From Spirochaetota bacterium (lineage in GTDB: Bacteria > Spirochaetota > Brevinematia > Brevinematales > Brevinemataceae), in the NCBI GenBank assembly GCA_030154445.1, contig JAGUQW010000006.1, positions 1-64,000 of the forward strand: a stretch of DNA of 64,000 nt, written 5' to 3'. This document shows, one piece after another, positions 17,401 through 27,390 of this stretch (position 1 is the first letter of the stretch; every line of letters starts with the position of its first letter). The notes beneath the pieces were generated by a model. The model was not told the origin of the DNA. It did not search any database and saw only the letters and a program-made list of their open reading frames with translations. The position numbers and the translations under genes are program-made.

Positions 17401-19458
17401 ATGGCACGATATTTAGTTACTTCTGCTTTACCATATGCGAATGGCCCTCTACATTTAGGACATTTGGCTGGAGCTTATTTACCTGCAGATATTTTTGTTC
17501 GTTCTCGTCGTATGAATGGTGATGATGTTGTATATATTTGTGGAACAGATGAACATGGTGTTCCTATTACAATTAGAGCAGAGCTAGAAAATGTTACTCC
17601 TAGAGATATTGTTACTCGTTTTCACCATGAAATTAAAGATTCTTTTGATAAATTTCATATAAAATTTGATAATTTTTCGGGTACAGCTCGTACTAATCAC
17701 GCAAAATTATCTCAAGAATTTTTTCTTAATTTATTAAATCATGATCATATTATGATTAAAGAAGAAGATCAATTTTATGATGAACAATCAGAGCGTTTTT
17801 TACCAGATCGTTATGTTGAGGGAACTTGTCCAAAATGTAATGATGAAAAAGCTCGTGGTGATCAGTGTGATAAATGCGGTGTATTATTAACCCCTTTTGA
17901 ACTTAAAAATCCTACTAGTGCATTATCTGGATCCAAACCTGTTGTAAAAACTGCAAAACATTGGTATTTAAAATTACAAGATTTTGAAAAAGATTTAGTT
18001 ATATGGCTTGAAAGTAAAAAAGATTGGAAAGATAATGTTACCAAATTTATTCTTGGATGGATTCGTACTGAAGGATTACATGAAAGAGCTATTACCCGTA
18101 ATATTAATTGGGGTATTTCTGTACCTCTTGATGATCCCGAAGCTCTTGGGAAAGTTCTATATGTTTGGTTTGATGCGCCTATAGGTTATATTTCTTCTAC
18201 GATAGAATGGGCTGAACGGATAGGACAGCCTGAGTTATGGAAAAAATATTGGAAAAATAATGATACAAAATTGATCCATTTTATTGGAAAAGATAATATT
18301 CCTTTTCATGCAGTGATTTGGCCATCTTTATTAATGGGGCAAAAATCAGATTGGATTATGCCTTATGATATTCCTGCTAATGAGTATCTAACTTTAGAAG
18401 GTAATAAAATATCCACCTCACAAAATTGGGCAGTATGGGCTAGTGAAGCTGCTAATGATTTTCCAGCTGATACTTTAAGATATGCCCTAGCTGCAAATGC
18501 CCCCGAGTCTAAAGATGCTGATTTCACATGGGTATTTTTTCAATCGCGTAATAATGATGAATTAGCTAATATTTATGGAAATTTAGTAAATAGAACAATG
18601 ACTTTCTTACACAAAGAGGGAGGACTTGTCCCTGAAGCTAATTATAATGATAGAGATCTGGAACATTTTACTTATTTAGAAAATAAACTCAACGAATTAT
18701 TTACAGCTTTTGAAACTTATAAAGTCCGAGAATCTTGTAAATTAATGATGGATCTTGCTCGAGAAGGTAATAGATATTTTGACGAAATGAAGCCTTGGGT
18801 GTTACGAAAAACTGATCCTGATCGATTGAATACGGTATTAAATGTATGTTTGAATACACTGCGTATTTTGTCATTTGGTTCTTATTGTATTATTCCTCAT
18901 AGCTCTGAAAAATTGTGGAAAATGCTAGGACAAAAAACTGATCTTTCTATGGAAAGAATACAGACTATTATGAAAAATTCACTTTCTATAGGACAACAAT
19001 TAAATGAAAGTGAAATTTTATTTAAAAAAATAGAAGATAGTGAAATTAAAGCTCAAATTGATAAATTAAACAAACAATCAGGACAAGTAGGGTACAAAAA
19101 ATTGGAAGAAAATACTATAAAAGAATCAAAACCAGAAATCACTATTGAAGATTTCTTGAAATTAGATCTTCGTGTAGCAGAAATTGTTGCTGCTGAAAAC
19201 TTAGAAAAATCTCGTAAATTATTAAAATTACAAGTGAAAATAGGAAACGAGAATCGCCAAATTTTGGCTGGAATTAAAGAATTTTATTCCCCCGAAGAAT
19301 TAGTTGGGCGTAAAATCGTTATTGTTTATAATTTAAAACCTGCAAAATTAGCAGGAGAGTTATCAGAGGGAATGTTATTGGCTGCCTCCAATGGAGATAA
19401 ATCACTATTATATTTAGTTGATCCTGGAGACATTTCATCTGGTTCAACTGTTGGATAA
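17401..19458 (+). CDS. metG: Methionyl-tRNA synthetase
   Basis: A 685-residue cytosolic enzyme that charges tRNA-Met. Class I motifs are present: HLGH at residues 18-21 (HIGH) and KISTS from Lys336 (KMSKS). A zinc knuckle CPKCNDEKARGDQCDKC lies in the connective peptide. A C-terminal EMAP/Arc1p-type tRNA-binding domain (DFLKLDLRVAEIVAAE onwards, about 575-685) gives the long dimeric form. The gene lies in a rightward run with ackA 50 bp downstream. Confidence 0.96.
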   Translation: MARYLVTSALPYANGPLHLGHLAGAYLPADIFVRSRRMNGDDVVYICGTDEHGVPITIRAELENVTPRDIVTRFHHEIKDSFDKFHIKFDNFSGTARTNHAKLSQEFFLNLLNHDHIMIKEEDQFYDEQSERFLPDRYVEGTCPKCNDEKARGDQCDKCGVLLTPFELKNPTSALSGSKPVVKTAKHWYLKLQDFEKDLVIWLESKKDWKDNVTKFILGWIRTEGLHERAITRNINWGISVPLDDPEALGKVLYVWFDAPIGYISSTIEWAERIGQPELWKKYWKNNDTKLIHFIGKDNIPFHAVIWPSLLMGQKSDWIMPYDIPANEYLTLEGNKISTSQNWAVWASEAANDFPADTLRYALAANAPESKDADFTWVFFQSRNNDELANIYGNLVNRTMTFLHKEGGLVPEANYNDRDLEHFTYLENKLNELFTAFETYKVRESCKLMMDLAREGNRYFDEMKPWVLRKTDPDRLNTVLNVCLNTLRILSFGSYCIIPHSSEKLWKMLGQKTDLSMERIQTIMKNSLSIGQQLNESEILFKKIEDSEIKAQIDKLNKQSGQVGYKKLEENTIKESKPEITIEDFLKLDLRVAEIVAAENLEKSRKLLKLQVKIGNENRQILAGIKEFYSPEELVGRKIVIVYNLKPAKLAGELSEGMLLAASNGDKSLLYLVDPGDISSGSTVG

Positions 19459-19508
19459 TAAATTATAAATATATATAATATTGAATATAAGCCAAAGGAG
19501 CTTTTTAT

Positions 19509-20708
19509 ATGAAAGTTTTAGTTTTAAATGCAGGAAGTTCTTCTCTCAAATATCAATTTTTGAATACAGATGATCAATCCGTAATAGCAAAAGGTGTTAT
19601 TGAAAAAATAGGAATTGGATCTTCTATCATTGGCTATACTAATGGAACTCATGATAAAGTTTCTTTTGAAAAATCACTGAAAAATCATGATGAAGCATTG
19701 CAAGTTGTTTTTGACTCTCTTATAAAAGGTAATCAAGCAATTTTATCTAGTTTGGATGAAATCCATGCTGTCGGGCATCGTGTTGTTCATGGTGGTGATA
19801 TTTATCAAAATTCAGTAGTAGTAGATGAGACAGTATTACAAAATTTAGAAAAATTATGTGAACTTGCACCATTACATAATCCAGCAAATATCATGGGAAT
19901 AAAAGCTTGTCAAAAAATTGTGCCACAAACACCTCAAGTAGTTGTATTTGATACATCTTTTCATCAAACAATGGAACCAACAGCTTTTATGTATCCGATT
20001 CCATTTAAATATTATGAACAATACAAAATTCGTCGTTATGGATTTCACGGAACATCTTATGCTTATGTTACTCCAAAAGCGTGTGAATTATTAAAGAAAG
20101 ATGTCAAAGATACTAATTTAATTGTTTGTCATATAGGTAATGGAGCTAGTGTTGCTGCAATTCGTGGTGGAAAATGTATTGATACTTCTATGGGTTTTAC
20201 GCCTTTAGATGGTCTTATGATGGGAACACGTTGTGGTAGTATTGATCCAGCTATTATACCATTTTTAATGGAAAAAGAAAATCTTACTCCTAGTGCTATG
20301 GCTGATATTCTTAATAAAGAAAGTGGACTTAAAGGGATTTCTGAAGTGTCTAGTGATATGAGAGATGTCGAAAATGCAGCAACTGTAGGTAATAAAAACG
20401 CTCAATTAGCAATAGAAATGTTAGCACATACTATTCGTAAAACAATAGGCTCTTACATAGTTGAACTTGGTGGTAAAGTTGATGCTATCGTATTTACTGC
20501 CGGAATGGGTGAATTCGATACCAATTTAAGAGCTTTAGTAACAAAAGATTTAACAGCTTTAGGTATTGAAATTGATAGTAACAAAAATAAAGCGTGTCGT
20601 TCAAAATTAGAAGATATTGCTACTACTGATGCAAAAATAAGAATATTAGTTGTTCCTACAAATGAAGAATTAATGATAGCTCGTGAAACAGAACAATTAA
20701 TAAAGTAA
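19509..20708 (+). CDS. ackA: Acetate kinase
   Basis: A 399-residue enzyme of normal family length that interconverts acetyl phosphate and acetate with ATP formation. Motifs: the N-terminal MKVLVLNAGSSSLKYQF, GHRVVHGG, FDTSFHQTM, RRYGFHGTSYAYV, CHIGNGASVAAI and GFTPLDGLMMGTRCGSIDP. A strong AAAGGAG precedes the ATG. No phosphotransacetylase gene is adjacent. It suggests fermentative acetate production. Confidence 0.96.
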   Translation: MKVLVLNAGSSSLKYQFLNTDDQSVIAKGVIEKIGIGSSIIGYTNGTHDKVSFEKSLKNHDEALQVVFDSLIKGNQAILSSLDEIHAVGHRVVHGGDIYQNSVVVDETVLQNLEKLCELAPLHNPANIMGIKACQKIVPQTPQVVVFDTSFHQTMEPTAFMYPIPFKYYEQYKIRRYGFHGTSYAYVTPKACELLKKDVKDTNLIVCHIGNGASVAAIRGGKCIDTSMGFTPLDGLMMGTRCGSIDPAIIPFLMEKENLTPSAMADILNKESGLKGISEVSSDMRDVENAATVGNKNAQLAIEMLAHTIRKTIGSYIVELGGKVDAIVFTAGMGEFDTNLRALVTKDLTALGIEIDSNKNKACRSKLEDIATTDAKIRILVVPTNEELMIARETEQLIK

Positions 20709-20785
20709 ATGATATATATTAAGAAAATAAAAAGATATTTTAAAAGATAATCTGAGTATTTTCATATATTTAAAGGGCATAAAAT

Positions 20786-21514
20786 ATGGTAGTGTATGGA
20801 AGGAATTCTATTGAAGAGGCGTTATTAGAATCTCTTCAATTAAGTCAAGTTTGGATAGATATGGAAAAGGGTGATAAATACCCTGGACTTAAACGAATGC
20901 TAAGGGAAAAAAATATTCCTGTGAAATTTGTTGTGGACAGAGAATTAGATAAAATTTCTGGAACACAAAAACATCAAGGTATTGCAGCAGAAATGATTCT
21001 TCCAGATAATATTATTACAGAAGATAAAGAATATAATGCTGATTATAGTGTTATTAATAAAGTGTTATTACTAGATGGTATTACTGATACTGGTAATTTA
21101 GGTGCAATCTTGAGATCTGCTTTATTATTAGGAGCTGATCTTGTTTTGTTACCCAAAGATAATGCTGCTCGTATCACACCTCAAACTATCAAAGCATCTG
21201 CAGGAGCGATTTATAAAACGCCTTTAGCTTATGTAGATAATCTTAAAACAGAAATTGATAATATGAAAGCAGAAGGTTTTGAAATTTTAGCATTAACTGG
21301 TGAATCTAAAGATTCTGTATATACTTTTCAACCACAAGGTCAAAAAATAGCAATTATTATAGGTTCAGAAAGAGAAGGTATTCGAAAAGGAATAAAATCT
21401 TTATGTACTCATAAAGTAGTATTACCTTCTACAAAAAAACTAGATTCTTTTAATGTGTCTGTAGCTGCGGCATTAGCAATGAATTCTTTGTGGCAAGATT
21501 CTTTAAAAATATAA
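20786..21514 (+). CDS. rlmB: SpoU-family 23S rRNA 2'-O-methyltransferase (RlmB-like)
   Basis: A 242-residue protein with an N-terminal substrate-binding domain (VVYGRNSIEEAL, then GTQKHQGIAAEM) and a C-terminal SPOUT knot fold: LLDGITDTGNLGAILRSA, IIIGSEREGIRKGI and LDSFNVSVAAALAMN, the three SpoU motifs. RlmB methylates G2251 of 23S rRNA; assignment to that exact nucleotide is by family resemblance, and other TrmH-group targets are possible. It is followed 17 bp later by rseP. Confidence 0.87.
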   Translation: MVVYGRNSIEEALLESLQLSQVWIDMEKGDKYPGLKRMLREKNIPVKFVVDRELDKISGTQKHQGIAAEMILPDNIITEDKEYNADYSVINKVLLLDGITDTGNLGAILRSALLLGADLVLLPKDNAARITPQTIKASAGAIYKTPLAYVDNLKTEIDNMKAEGFEILALTGESKDSVYTFQPQGQKIAIIIGSEREGIRKGIKSLCTHKVVLPSTKKLDSFNVSVAAALAMNSLWQDSLKI

Positions 21515-21530
21515 CAATAAGGAAGAAACA

Positions 21531-22916
21531 ATGTTTGGTACAGATTTTTTAATGAATATTTTTGGTATTGTAGTTGCAGTATTAGTATTAAGTATTCTTG
21601 TTGCTGTTCATGAAGCAGGACATCTTTTGATGGCTAAATGGTCAGGAATAAGAGTTGATGTGTTTTCTATAGGGATGGGAAAACCAATTTGGGGCTTTCA
21701 ATATGGAGAAACATATTATCAAATTGGTAGATTACCTTTTGGTGGATTTTGTGCTTTTGGTGATGAAGAAAATGGAAATAAAGATGATCCAGATCCTAGA
21801 GCTTTAATGAATAGTCCTTTATGGGCTCGTTTACTAACTGTTATTGGTGGAAGTCTTTTTAATATTATTTTTGCTTATTTAGTAATACTTGCTATGTTTA
21901 GTATTGGCTTCAAAGAATATCATCTTTCTAATCAAGTTGCTGTTTCTCAAACAATAACTTTACCTGCTGATAACATTGAAATTGATTCTCCTGCCTATAA
22001 GGCTGGATTAAGAAATGGTGATACTATTATTGCTATTGATGGAAAAAAAATAGAACATTTTATACAGATTCCTTTAACACTTTCTCTCTCAAATTCTGCT
22101 ACCAAAAATATTTTATATGTTAGAAATAATCGTACTAATAATATTAATGTAGTTACTGTAGCTGATAAATCTACAGGATTAGATTTATTAGGTGTTCAAC
22201 CCATATCTCCAGCTATTGTTAGTGATGTACTATCAAATTCTCCAGCAGAACAAATAGGAATTAAAGCTCAGGATCAAATTTTGGCTATTAATGGGAGTTC
22301 TATAAAGTTCTTTTATCAATTAGTAGATATAGTTCGTTTAGGACAGCCTTTATCGATGACGGTACTTCAAAATAATAAAACAAATAATATAACGGTTAGC
22401 CCAACTAAAATTGATGGAGTATGGAATTTGGGTATCCGTTCTGTGTATCCTAACAAAATCGAAGTCCTTCAAAAATCTAGTAATATTTTCACAGCTTTTG
22501 AAATGGCATCTGACAATATATCAAGTACTTTATCTCAAATAGGCTCATCTTTAGTAAAATTATTTTCTGGTAAAGTGAATGTAAAAGAAAATCTTTCTGG
22601 GCCTGTTCGTATTGTTTCTATTACTGGTGATATTGCAAAAACTTTTGATTTTGCATTATTAATGAAATTTATGGTAATGTTAAGTCTTGCTCTAGCAACA
22701 TTCAATATGCTTCCTTTTCCAGGATTGGATGGTGGGGCTCTTATTCTTCAAACTGCTCGTAGTATTTTTAAAAAGAATAATAGAGCAGAAAAAATTATTT
22801 CTGGTATTGAACAATTTGGTATTATTTTACTTCTTACAATAGCAGTATTTGTATTATTTAATGATGTGAAAACTCTTGTAACTAAAAAATCTTCTGTGGA
22901 ACAAATAGAAGATTAA
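21531..22916 (+). CDS. rseP: Site-2 intramembrane metalloprotease RseP
   Basis: A 461-residue inner-membrane zinc protease. The first helix carries HEAGH (His27, Glu28, His31); the second zinc-site motif is NMLPFPGLDGGALI near the C-terminus. Two PDZ domains lie between (about 130-210 and 215-290), as in E. coli RseP. The family cuts anti-sigma factors and leftover signal peptides; no anti-sigma gene is seen nearby. The ATG follows AAGGAAG. A terminator shared with the convergent gene closes the operon. Confidence 0.92.
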   Translation: MFGTDFLMNIFGIVVAVLVLSILVAVHEAGHLLMAKWSGIRVDVFSIGMGKPIWGFQYGETYYQIGRLPFGGFCAFGDEENGNKDDPDPRALMNSPLWARLLTVIGGSLFNIIFAYLVILAMFSIGFKEYHLSNQVAVSQTITLPADNIEIDSPAYKAGLRNGDTIIAIDGKKIEHFIQIPLTLSLSNSATKNILYVRNNRTNNINVVTVADKSTGLDLLGVQPISPAIVSDVLSNSPAEQIGIKAQDQILAINGSSIKFFYQLVDIVRLGQPLSMTVLQNNKTNNITVSPTKIDGVWNLGIRSVYPNKIEVLQKSSNIFTAFEMASDNISSTLSQIGSSLVKLFSGKVNVKENLSGPVRIVSITGDIAKTFDFALLMKFMVMLSLALATFNMLPFPGLDGGALILQTARSIFKKNNRAEKIISGIEQFGIILLLTIAVFVLFNDVKTLVTKKSSVEQIED

Positions 22917-22976
22917 TACTCATAGAATTTTGACTTAGTTAATTGAAATAATAATCAAAAGAAATAAATATAAAAT

Positions 22977-23009
22977 AAAACACCCTTACAAAAAGTGAGG
23001 GTGTTTTTT
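22977..23009. terminator. Bidirectional terminator between rseP and the FAD oxidoreductase
   Basis: A 13-bp stem with one G-T pair (22977-22989 with 22995-23007), loop AAAAA, with T runs on both strands. It separates two convergent genes. Confidence 0.9.
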
Positions 23010-23030
23010 AATGATGTTAATAAATATAAC

Positions 23031-24581
23031 TTAGTGAATATGATTACCAGCTAGGTACCCTGAACAAATAGCTCCAGTGAATCCTCCACCAGGCCATCCC
23101 CAAGCACCAGTGTAATGTAAATTTTGAATAGATTGAGAATGTCTAGGAGCTCGTCTTTGTTGAAACCCTCGAAGACCTTTTCTATTCCAAAAAAATCCTG
23201 TTTGTAAATATCCATAAACACTTCCATGAGGGGTTTTAATATAACGTTGTATAGTTTTGGGCGTTGAGACTTCATAATATTCAATATGTTTTCTAAAATC
23301 AGGATAATATTGTTCTATACGCTCAAATAATTTTTGAGCTAGTTCTTCTTTTTTAGCTTTGTACTCTTCTTTTGATAAATTATCCCACTCTGCTAAAAAT
23401 GATGAACCACAAAATACAGCACAAGTTCTAGGATCTCCTTCAGGTACTAATCCAGAATCAATACTACCATAGTTAGTAAAAGAAAATTTGCGTGATCCAA
23501 TACATGGATTGTGTAAAGCTTCTTCTATTTCAATTAATTCTGAAGTGTAGGCTTTATCATTATCAAAAAATGAAGTATAAGACATGTCAGGATAGATATC
23601 AGTAAGATTTTTATTGGTAATCATATAAACTGAAAATATTGATCTTGAATTAGTTTTCAATCCTTTTACAGATTGATCTTCTAATTCTGCAGGAATCATT
23701 TTATTAATACTATTAGGAGACGCATTTGAAACAATATGAGTTCCATATACTGTAACATTTTCTTTAGTTTTACGATCGGTGTAAGTAACGCCAACAGCTT
23801 TGTTTCCTTCTAATTCTATTTTATGAACATCCTTTAGATAACGAATCTCGCCATTATTTTCTAAGACAACATCTAATAGTAAATTTGATAAAGTTTGCCC
23901 ACCACCTTTAATATATTTAGAGGAGTTATAATAAGCATACTGTCCTGCACAATGATAAAACCATGAAAGATTATAAGGGTCATCAGCGTAGTACCCATTA
24001 TTAGCTAATAGTACAGCTTTGATTTCATTTGATTTAAAATAAAAATCTAATTTATCACCTGTATTTTCTTGTACTAATAAATTTTTTATCATAGATCTTA
24101 ATTCTTTGAAAGGAAAACATAAAAATTCCCAAAAATTCATATCAGAGGCTGTTTTATGTGCTAATAAAGCAGTAAACTGCATATCTTTAAAATAAGCATC
24201 TATTCCTTTTTCTTCTTTTGGAAAATTATTTTTTAGGAACTCTTTTACATTTTCACGGCCATGAGGTATAGTATAAGAATGAGTTGGTGTTTTATAACTC
24301 CAACATTCGTTAATAGATACGAAAGGGATTTTTTCATAGATTCCTAATTTTTTGAAAATACGAATTTTTAGATTTTCATTATCGCTACCCCAATCTAATT
24401 CATGTAAGCCAACATCTATAGTAACACCTAAACGGGGATAACAAGTAGCGCAACCTCCAGGAATATTGTGTTGTTCTAAAATAAGAACTTTTTTACCTTT
24501 TTTAGCTAAAATACCAGCGGTAGTAAGTCCGCCTAAACCTGCACCAATAATGATAGCATCGTATTGTGTTGTGTTTTTCAT
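23031..24581 (-). CDS. FAD-dependent phytoene desaturase/retinol saturase-like oxidoreductase
   Basis: A 516-residue flavoprotein. The N-terminal dinucleotide-binding motif is IIIGAGLGGLTTAGILAKKG followed by VLILEQHNIPGGCA; the C-terminal family motif is LHYTGAWGWPGGGFTGAICSG. This is the CrtI/all-trans-retinol 13,14-reductase group, which desaturates or saturates isoprenoid chains. No phytoene synthase or other carotenoid gene is in the window, so the substrate is unknown. The start is supported by AGGAA eight bases upstream. The upstream neighbours are on the same strand but 44 bp away. Confidence 0.75.
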   Translation of the reverse strand: MKNTTQYDAIIIGAGLGGLTTAGILAKKGKKVLILEQHNIPGGCATCYPRLGVTIDVGLHELDWGSDNENLKIRIFKKLGIYEKIPFVSINECWSYKTPTHSYTIPHGRENVKEFLKNNFPKEEKGIDAYFKDMQFTALLAHKTASDMNFWEFLCFPFKELRSMIKNLLVQENTGDKLDFYFKSNEIKAVLLANNGYYADDPYNLSWFYHCAGQYAYYNSSKYIKGGGQTLSNLLLDVVLENNGEIRYLKDVHKIELEGNKAVGVTYTDRKTKENVTVYGTHIVSNASPNSINKMIPAELEDQSVKGLKTNSRSIFSVYMITNKNLTDIYPDMSYTSFFDNDKAYTSELIEIEEALHNPCIGSRKFSFTNYGSIDSGLVPEGDPRTCAVFCGSSFLAEWDNLSKEEYKAKKEELAQKLFERIEQYYPDFRKHIEYYEVSTPKTIQRYIKTPHGSVYGYLQTGFFWNRKGLRGFQQRRAPRHSQSIQNLHYTGAWGWPGGGFTGAICSGYLAGNHIH

Positions 24582-24625
24582 TTTAATGTTCCTGATCTTT
24601 TTTTTAATTTATTTAAAACAATATA

Positions 24626-25219
24626 CTATAATGAATAAGGAAAAAATTGATAAATATAATAATAAGCGTGAGGAGTTTGTGATTTTGAAATAGTAAGTAT
24701 CCACTGTTCATCTTGACGAGTAATCATTATATTTTCTTTTCTATGACCAATTTGAAAAGCTAGCAGGGCATCAGATATTTTTAATCCTAACACTTTTTCT
24801 GACAATAATTCTCGTCCAATATTATTCATATATAATATCGTTTTAAATTGATTGAGTATAATAATAGGATTTTCATAATAAGTAAAAATTTCTTGTAGAG
24901 AAAGTCTTGTAGTGAAATCCAAAGGAAAAAATTCAGAAACAAATTCATCATATAATAAAGCTCCTAAAATATCCCCTTTACAATTAATATATGGGATTTT
25001 CATTTTGATAGAAGGAGGGTCGTTAAAAATAATGTCTTCTAAATTTTCTAATGGAATTTTTATAATATGATTTAAAATAGAATTATTAGTATCAGATAAT
25101 TTTCTTTCTAAATCTTTTTTTAACAAAACTCCTTGAAATATTTGATCTTCAAAAACTAAGCATGCATTCATATATGGATATTCTAAGAATATCTGATAAA
25201 TTTTATGTAATTTTTTCAT
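24626..25219 (-). CDS. Putative CBS/PAS-like sensor protein
   Basis: A 197-residue soluble protein that I do not recognise with certainty. The C-terminal half reads like a PAS domain (NPIIILNQFKTILYMNNIGR, then GLKISDALLAF and the strand WILTISK). The N-terminal half has a CBS-like rhythm (ACLVFEDQIFQGVLLKKDL; PYINCKGDILGALL). There is no output domain, so it would be a single-protein sensor acting by contact. It starts two bases after the stop of the DUF4340 gene with no clear ribosome-binding site, so translation is probably coupled to that gene. Confidence 0.6.
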   Translation of the reverse strand: MKKLHKIYQIFLEYPYMNACLVFEDQIFQGVLLKKDLERKLSDTNNSILNHIIKIPLENLEDIIFNDPPSIKMKIPYINCKGDILGALLYDEFVSEFFPLDFTTRLSLQEIFTYYENPIIILNQFKTILYMNNIGRELLSEKVLGLKISDALLAFQIGHRKENIMITRQDEQWILTISKSQTPHAYYYIYQFFPYSL

Positions 25220-25221
25220 TA

Positions 25222-26181
25222 TTATTTGTGAGTAATCAAATCTTTTGTAGATACACCAAAAATATTTTGTATCATTAAAAGATCAATATAAGCAATCATA
25301 TTATTTTTAGAGATATAAATAGGATAGGTATTGTTAGTAGTTTTACTACCTATATAAAGATCAGAATATTCTCCATTATTAAATAATAATGATATCATAA
25401 GAGAGGAGTTTTTGTCAATACCTAAGTTTTTTAAAATAGTATTATCAACATCAAAACTAAAAGAATCTGTATTAAAAGTAAGATCTTTTAGACTTAATAA
25501 AAATTTCTTAGTTCCCCAGTCTACATTAGGATTTTCTTCTGGAAATTTTTGTATCCAAAAAGTATTTTCATTTGTTAATTCTATAGTTTCTTGATGCATA
25601 TTTTTGAATTTAATCGCTAAAATATCATCAGTTGATTGAGTAAGAAATTTGTTATTAATAATAGAAGAAATTCCTTGAATAAATGGTTCTATAACATGAG
25701 AATCAATAAGATAGACAGTATTAGAATTATTTATGTCTTTAATATAAAATTGATTCCCTATAGTAGTTTTTTGACCTACAAAAAATCCATAAATAGCATT
25801 GTCAAAAAATCCTGTAATTTTCAATTGAGGAGAATTAAGTCCATAAGTATTTAATTCTGTATCATTGATATTTGTTAACATTTGAGATGGAGTAAGTGTA
25901 AGTAGGCCATTGACTAATAAAGCTGCTTTTTCTGGTAAAATGGAAATATTAATAGGTTCTGTAAGAATCCAAGAGCCTTGATTTTTAGTAATAGTGTAAT
26001 AAACATTGGTGTTATTTTTGTATATTGTGGTAGTAAGTGATAAAAATTTATCTTTTCTGATATTAGACCAAGATAATTTGATAATATTTTCTTTTGAATG
26101 AACTTGTTTTCGATTAATAAAAGTAAAAATTCCCCAACCTATAAATAATATAATACCAGATATTAACAATTGTTTTTTCAT
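25222..26181 (-). CDS. DUF4340 domain protein
   Basis: A 319-residue protein with one N-terminal membrane anchor (QLLISGIILFIGWGIFTF) and a periplasmic part built of DUF4340-type repeats (GSWILTEPINISILPEKAAL, then YGLNSPQLKITGFF). In other bacteria such proteins sit beside GldG/GldF-type ABC transporter subunits; none is present here. The ATG is preceded by GGAG. It is co-transcribed with the sensor-like gene downstream. Confidence 0.7.
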   Translation of the reverse strand: MKKQLLISGIILFIGWGIFTFINRKQVHSKENIIKLSWSNIRKDKFLSLTTTIYKNNTNVYYTITKNQGSWILTEPINISILPEKAALLVNGLLTLTPSQMLTNINDTELNTYGLNSPQLKITGFFDNAIYGFFVGQKTTIGNQFYIKDINNSNTVYLIDSHVIEPFIQGISSIINNKFLTQSTDDILAIKFKNMHQETIELTNENTFWIQKFPEENPNVDWGTKKFLLSLKDLTFNTDSFSFDVDNTILKNLGIDKNSSLMISLLFNNGEYSDLYIGSKTTNNTYPIYISKNNMIAYIDLLMIQNIFGVSTKDLITHK

Positions 26182-26377
26182 TGTTTCTCCATATATGTTT
26201 ATTTATTATTGTAATATGTAATGATTAATTCGTCAATTTTATGACTTTTATATAATGTAGCTTGCTTATTTTTTAAAATATGTGTAGTATAATAATAATA
26301 TTTATAATTTGATTAATAATAATAGAGTAAGAGTGAATTTTAAAATAGATGATTGTTTGGAAGGGTTTGAAATTAAA

Positions 26378-26526
26378 ATTACGTAAGGCGTTTGTGTGGG
26401 TCCTTAAAAATAACAATAAGTTTCTCACCATAACTCACGTTTCTTAAATAATTAAGAATCATCTTCATTATAGATATTGTCCCTTCATAATAAGGTGTAG
26501 ACCCCACATATTTTGCCTTACGTAAT
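26378..26526. ncRNA. Candidate structured RNA (149-nt dyad) in a 355-bp intergenic gap
   Basis: Nested complementarity is visible: a closing stem of 12 perfect pairs (26378-26389 with 26515-26526), an internal loop, 8 pairs with one bulged base (26395-26402 with 26500-26508), a large bubble whose right side can fold into its own hairpin (26482-26485 with 26492-26495), 6 pairs (26413-26418 with 26475-26480), and an apical hairpin TTCTTAA/TTAAGAA (26441-26458). The overall plan, with a central bubble and a small side hairpin, resembles 6S RNA, but I see no decisive promoter or T-run on either strand. A MITE-like inverted-repeat insertion is the alternative. The flanking bases 26182-26377 are AT-rich and otherwise featureless. 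Confidence 0.45.
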
Positions 26527-26536
26527 ATTATTTGAA

Positions 26537-26998
26537 TTACATATTTGGAAAATTCCAAAAAAATTGGATAGGAAGTGTTAGTATTGATATAATATGATCA
26601 TATTTTTGCAGTACTGGAATATTTTTATAAAATATTAAATTTATAAAAAATAATATAAAAGAGATAAATAACCAACATTGTAAAATACCTACACATGCTC
26701 CATATATACGGGATTTTTTAGATACTTTTCTATAACGATCAGATGTGACTTTTGTAATAATAGGTGCTAAAACAAGATAAAAAAGAATCATTCCAATACC
26801 TGTAATATAATAACTAATATTAATAGAATCTGGTAATAAAATTCTTCCTATTCTAATTGCTGTGCCTGATAAGATAATAGGTACTAATAAACTTAGTAAA
26901 TTTTTAATGGATTTTTCAAATCCTAAATAATAAGAATTTTTAATAAATAATAATAATAATATTATAATAATACCAGTAATCAATATAAAACTGTTCAT
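26537..26998 (-). CDS. CvpA-like membrane protein
   Basis: A 153-residue protein with four hydrophobic helices and a short basic loop (KVTSDRYRKVSKKSRIYGAC) before the fourth, ending GILQCWLFISFILF. The pattern resembles the CvpA family (colicin V production; envelope function poorly defined). The start follows GGAGAG. The window's best RNA-like dyad begins about 10 bp after its stop. Confidence 0.6.
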   Translation of the reverse strand: MNSFILITGIIIILLLLFIKNSYYLGFEKSIKNLLSLLVPIILSGTAIRIGRILLPDSINISYYITGIGMILFYLVLAPIITKVTSDRYRKVSKKSRIYGACVGILQCWLFISFILFFINLIFYKNIPVLQKYDHIISILTLPIQFFWNFPNM

Positions 26999-27108
26999 GT
27001 TGCTACTCTCCTTTCTAAAATATTATAATCTATCTTTAATATCGGAATAAAATCTAATTATATAATAAAAATAAAAAATATTTAATGAAATAATTGAAGG
27101 AGGATAGT

Positions 27109-27384
27109 ATGCTTAAAAAATTCATAAATATTAATAATAAATATGGTATTCATGCGCGTCCATCATCACATATTTCTGAAATTGTAAATCAATATAAGAG
27201 TAAAGTTATTTTAAAATATAATGATAACGAAGCAGATGCTTCTAGTGTTATGAGTTTAATTTTACTTTGTGTAGAACCAAAAACAAAAATTGAATTAATC
27301 GTAGATGGAGTAGATGAACAAGAGGTTTTTATAAAACTTGTTAACTATTTAGAAGATGAATTAATCGTAGCAGATTCTCAGTAG
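27109..27384 (+). CDS. ptsH: Phosphocarrier protein HPr
   Basis: A 91-residue protein of normal HPr length. His15 in YGIHARPSS is the phosphorylation site used by PTS enzyme I; Ser46 in ASSVMSLILLC is at the regulatory position used by HPr kinase. ATG 27109 is chosen over an in-frame TTG at 27094 because GAAGGAGGA lies just before it. It is a single gene, with no enzyme I or HPr kinase beside it, and its neighbours are on the opposite strand. Confidence 0.93.
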   Translation: MLKKFININNKYGIHARPSSHISEIVNQYKSKVILKYNDNEADASSVMSLILLCVEPKTKIELIVDGVDEQEVFIKLVNYLEDELIVADSQ

Positions 27385-27390
27385 AATATT

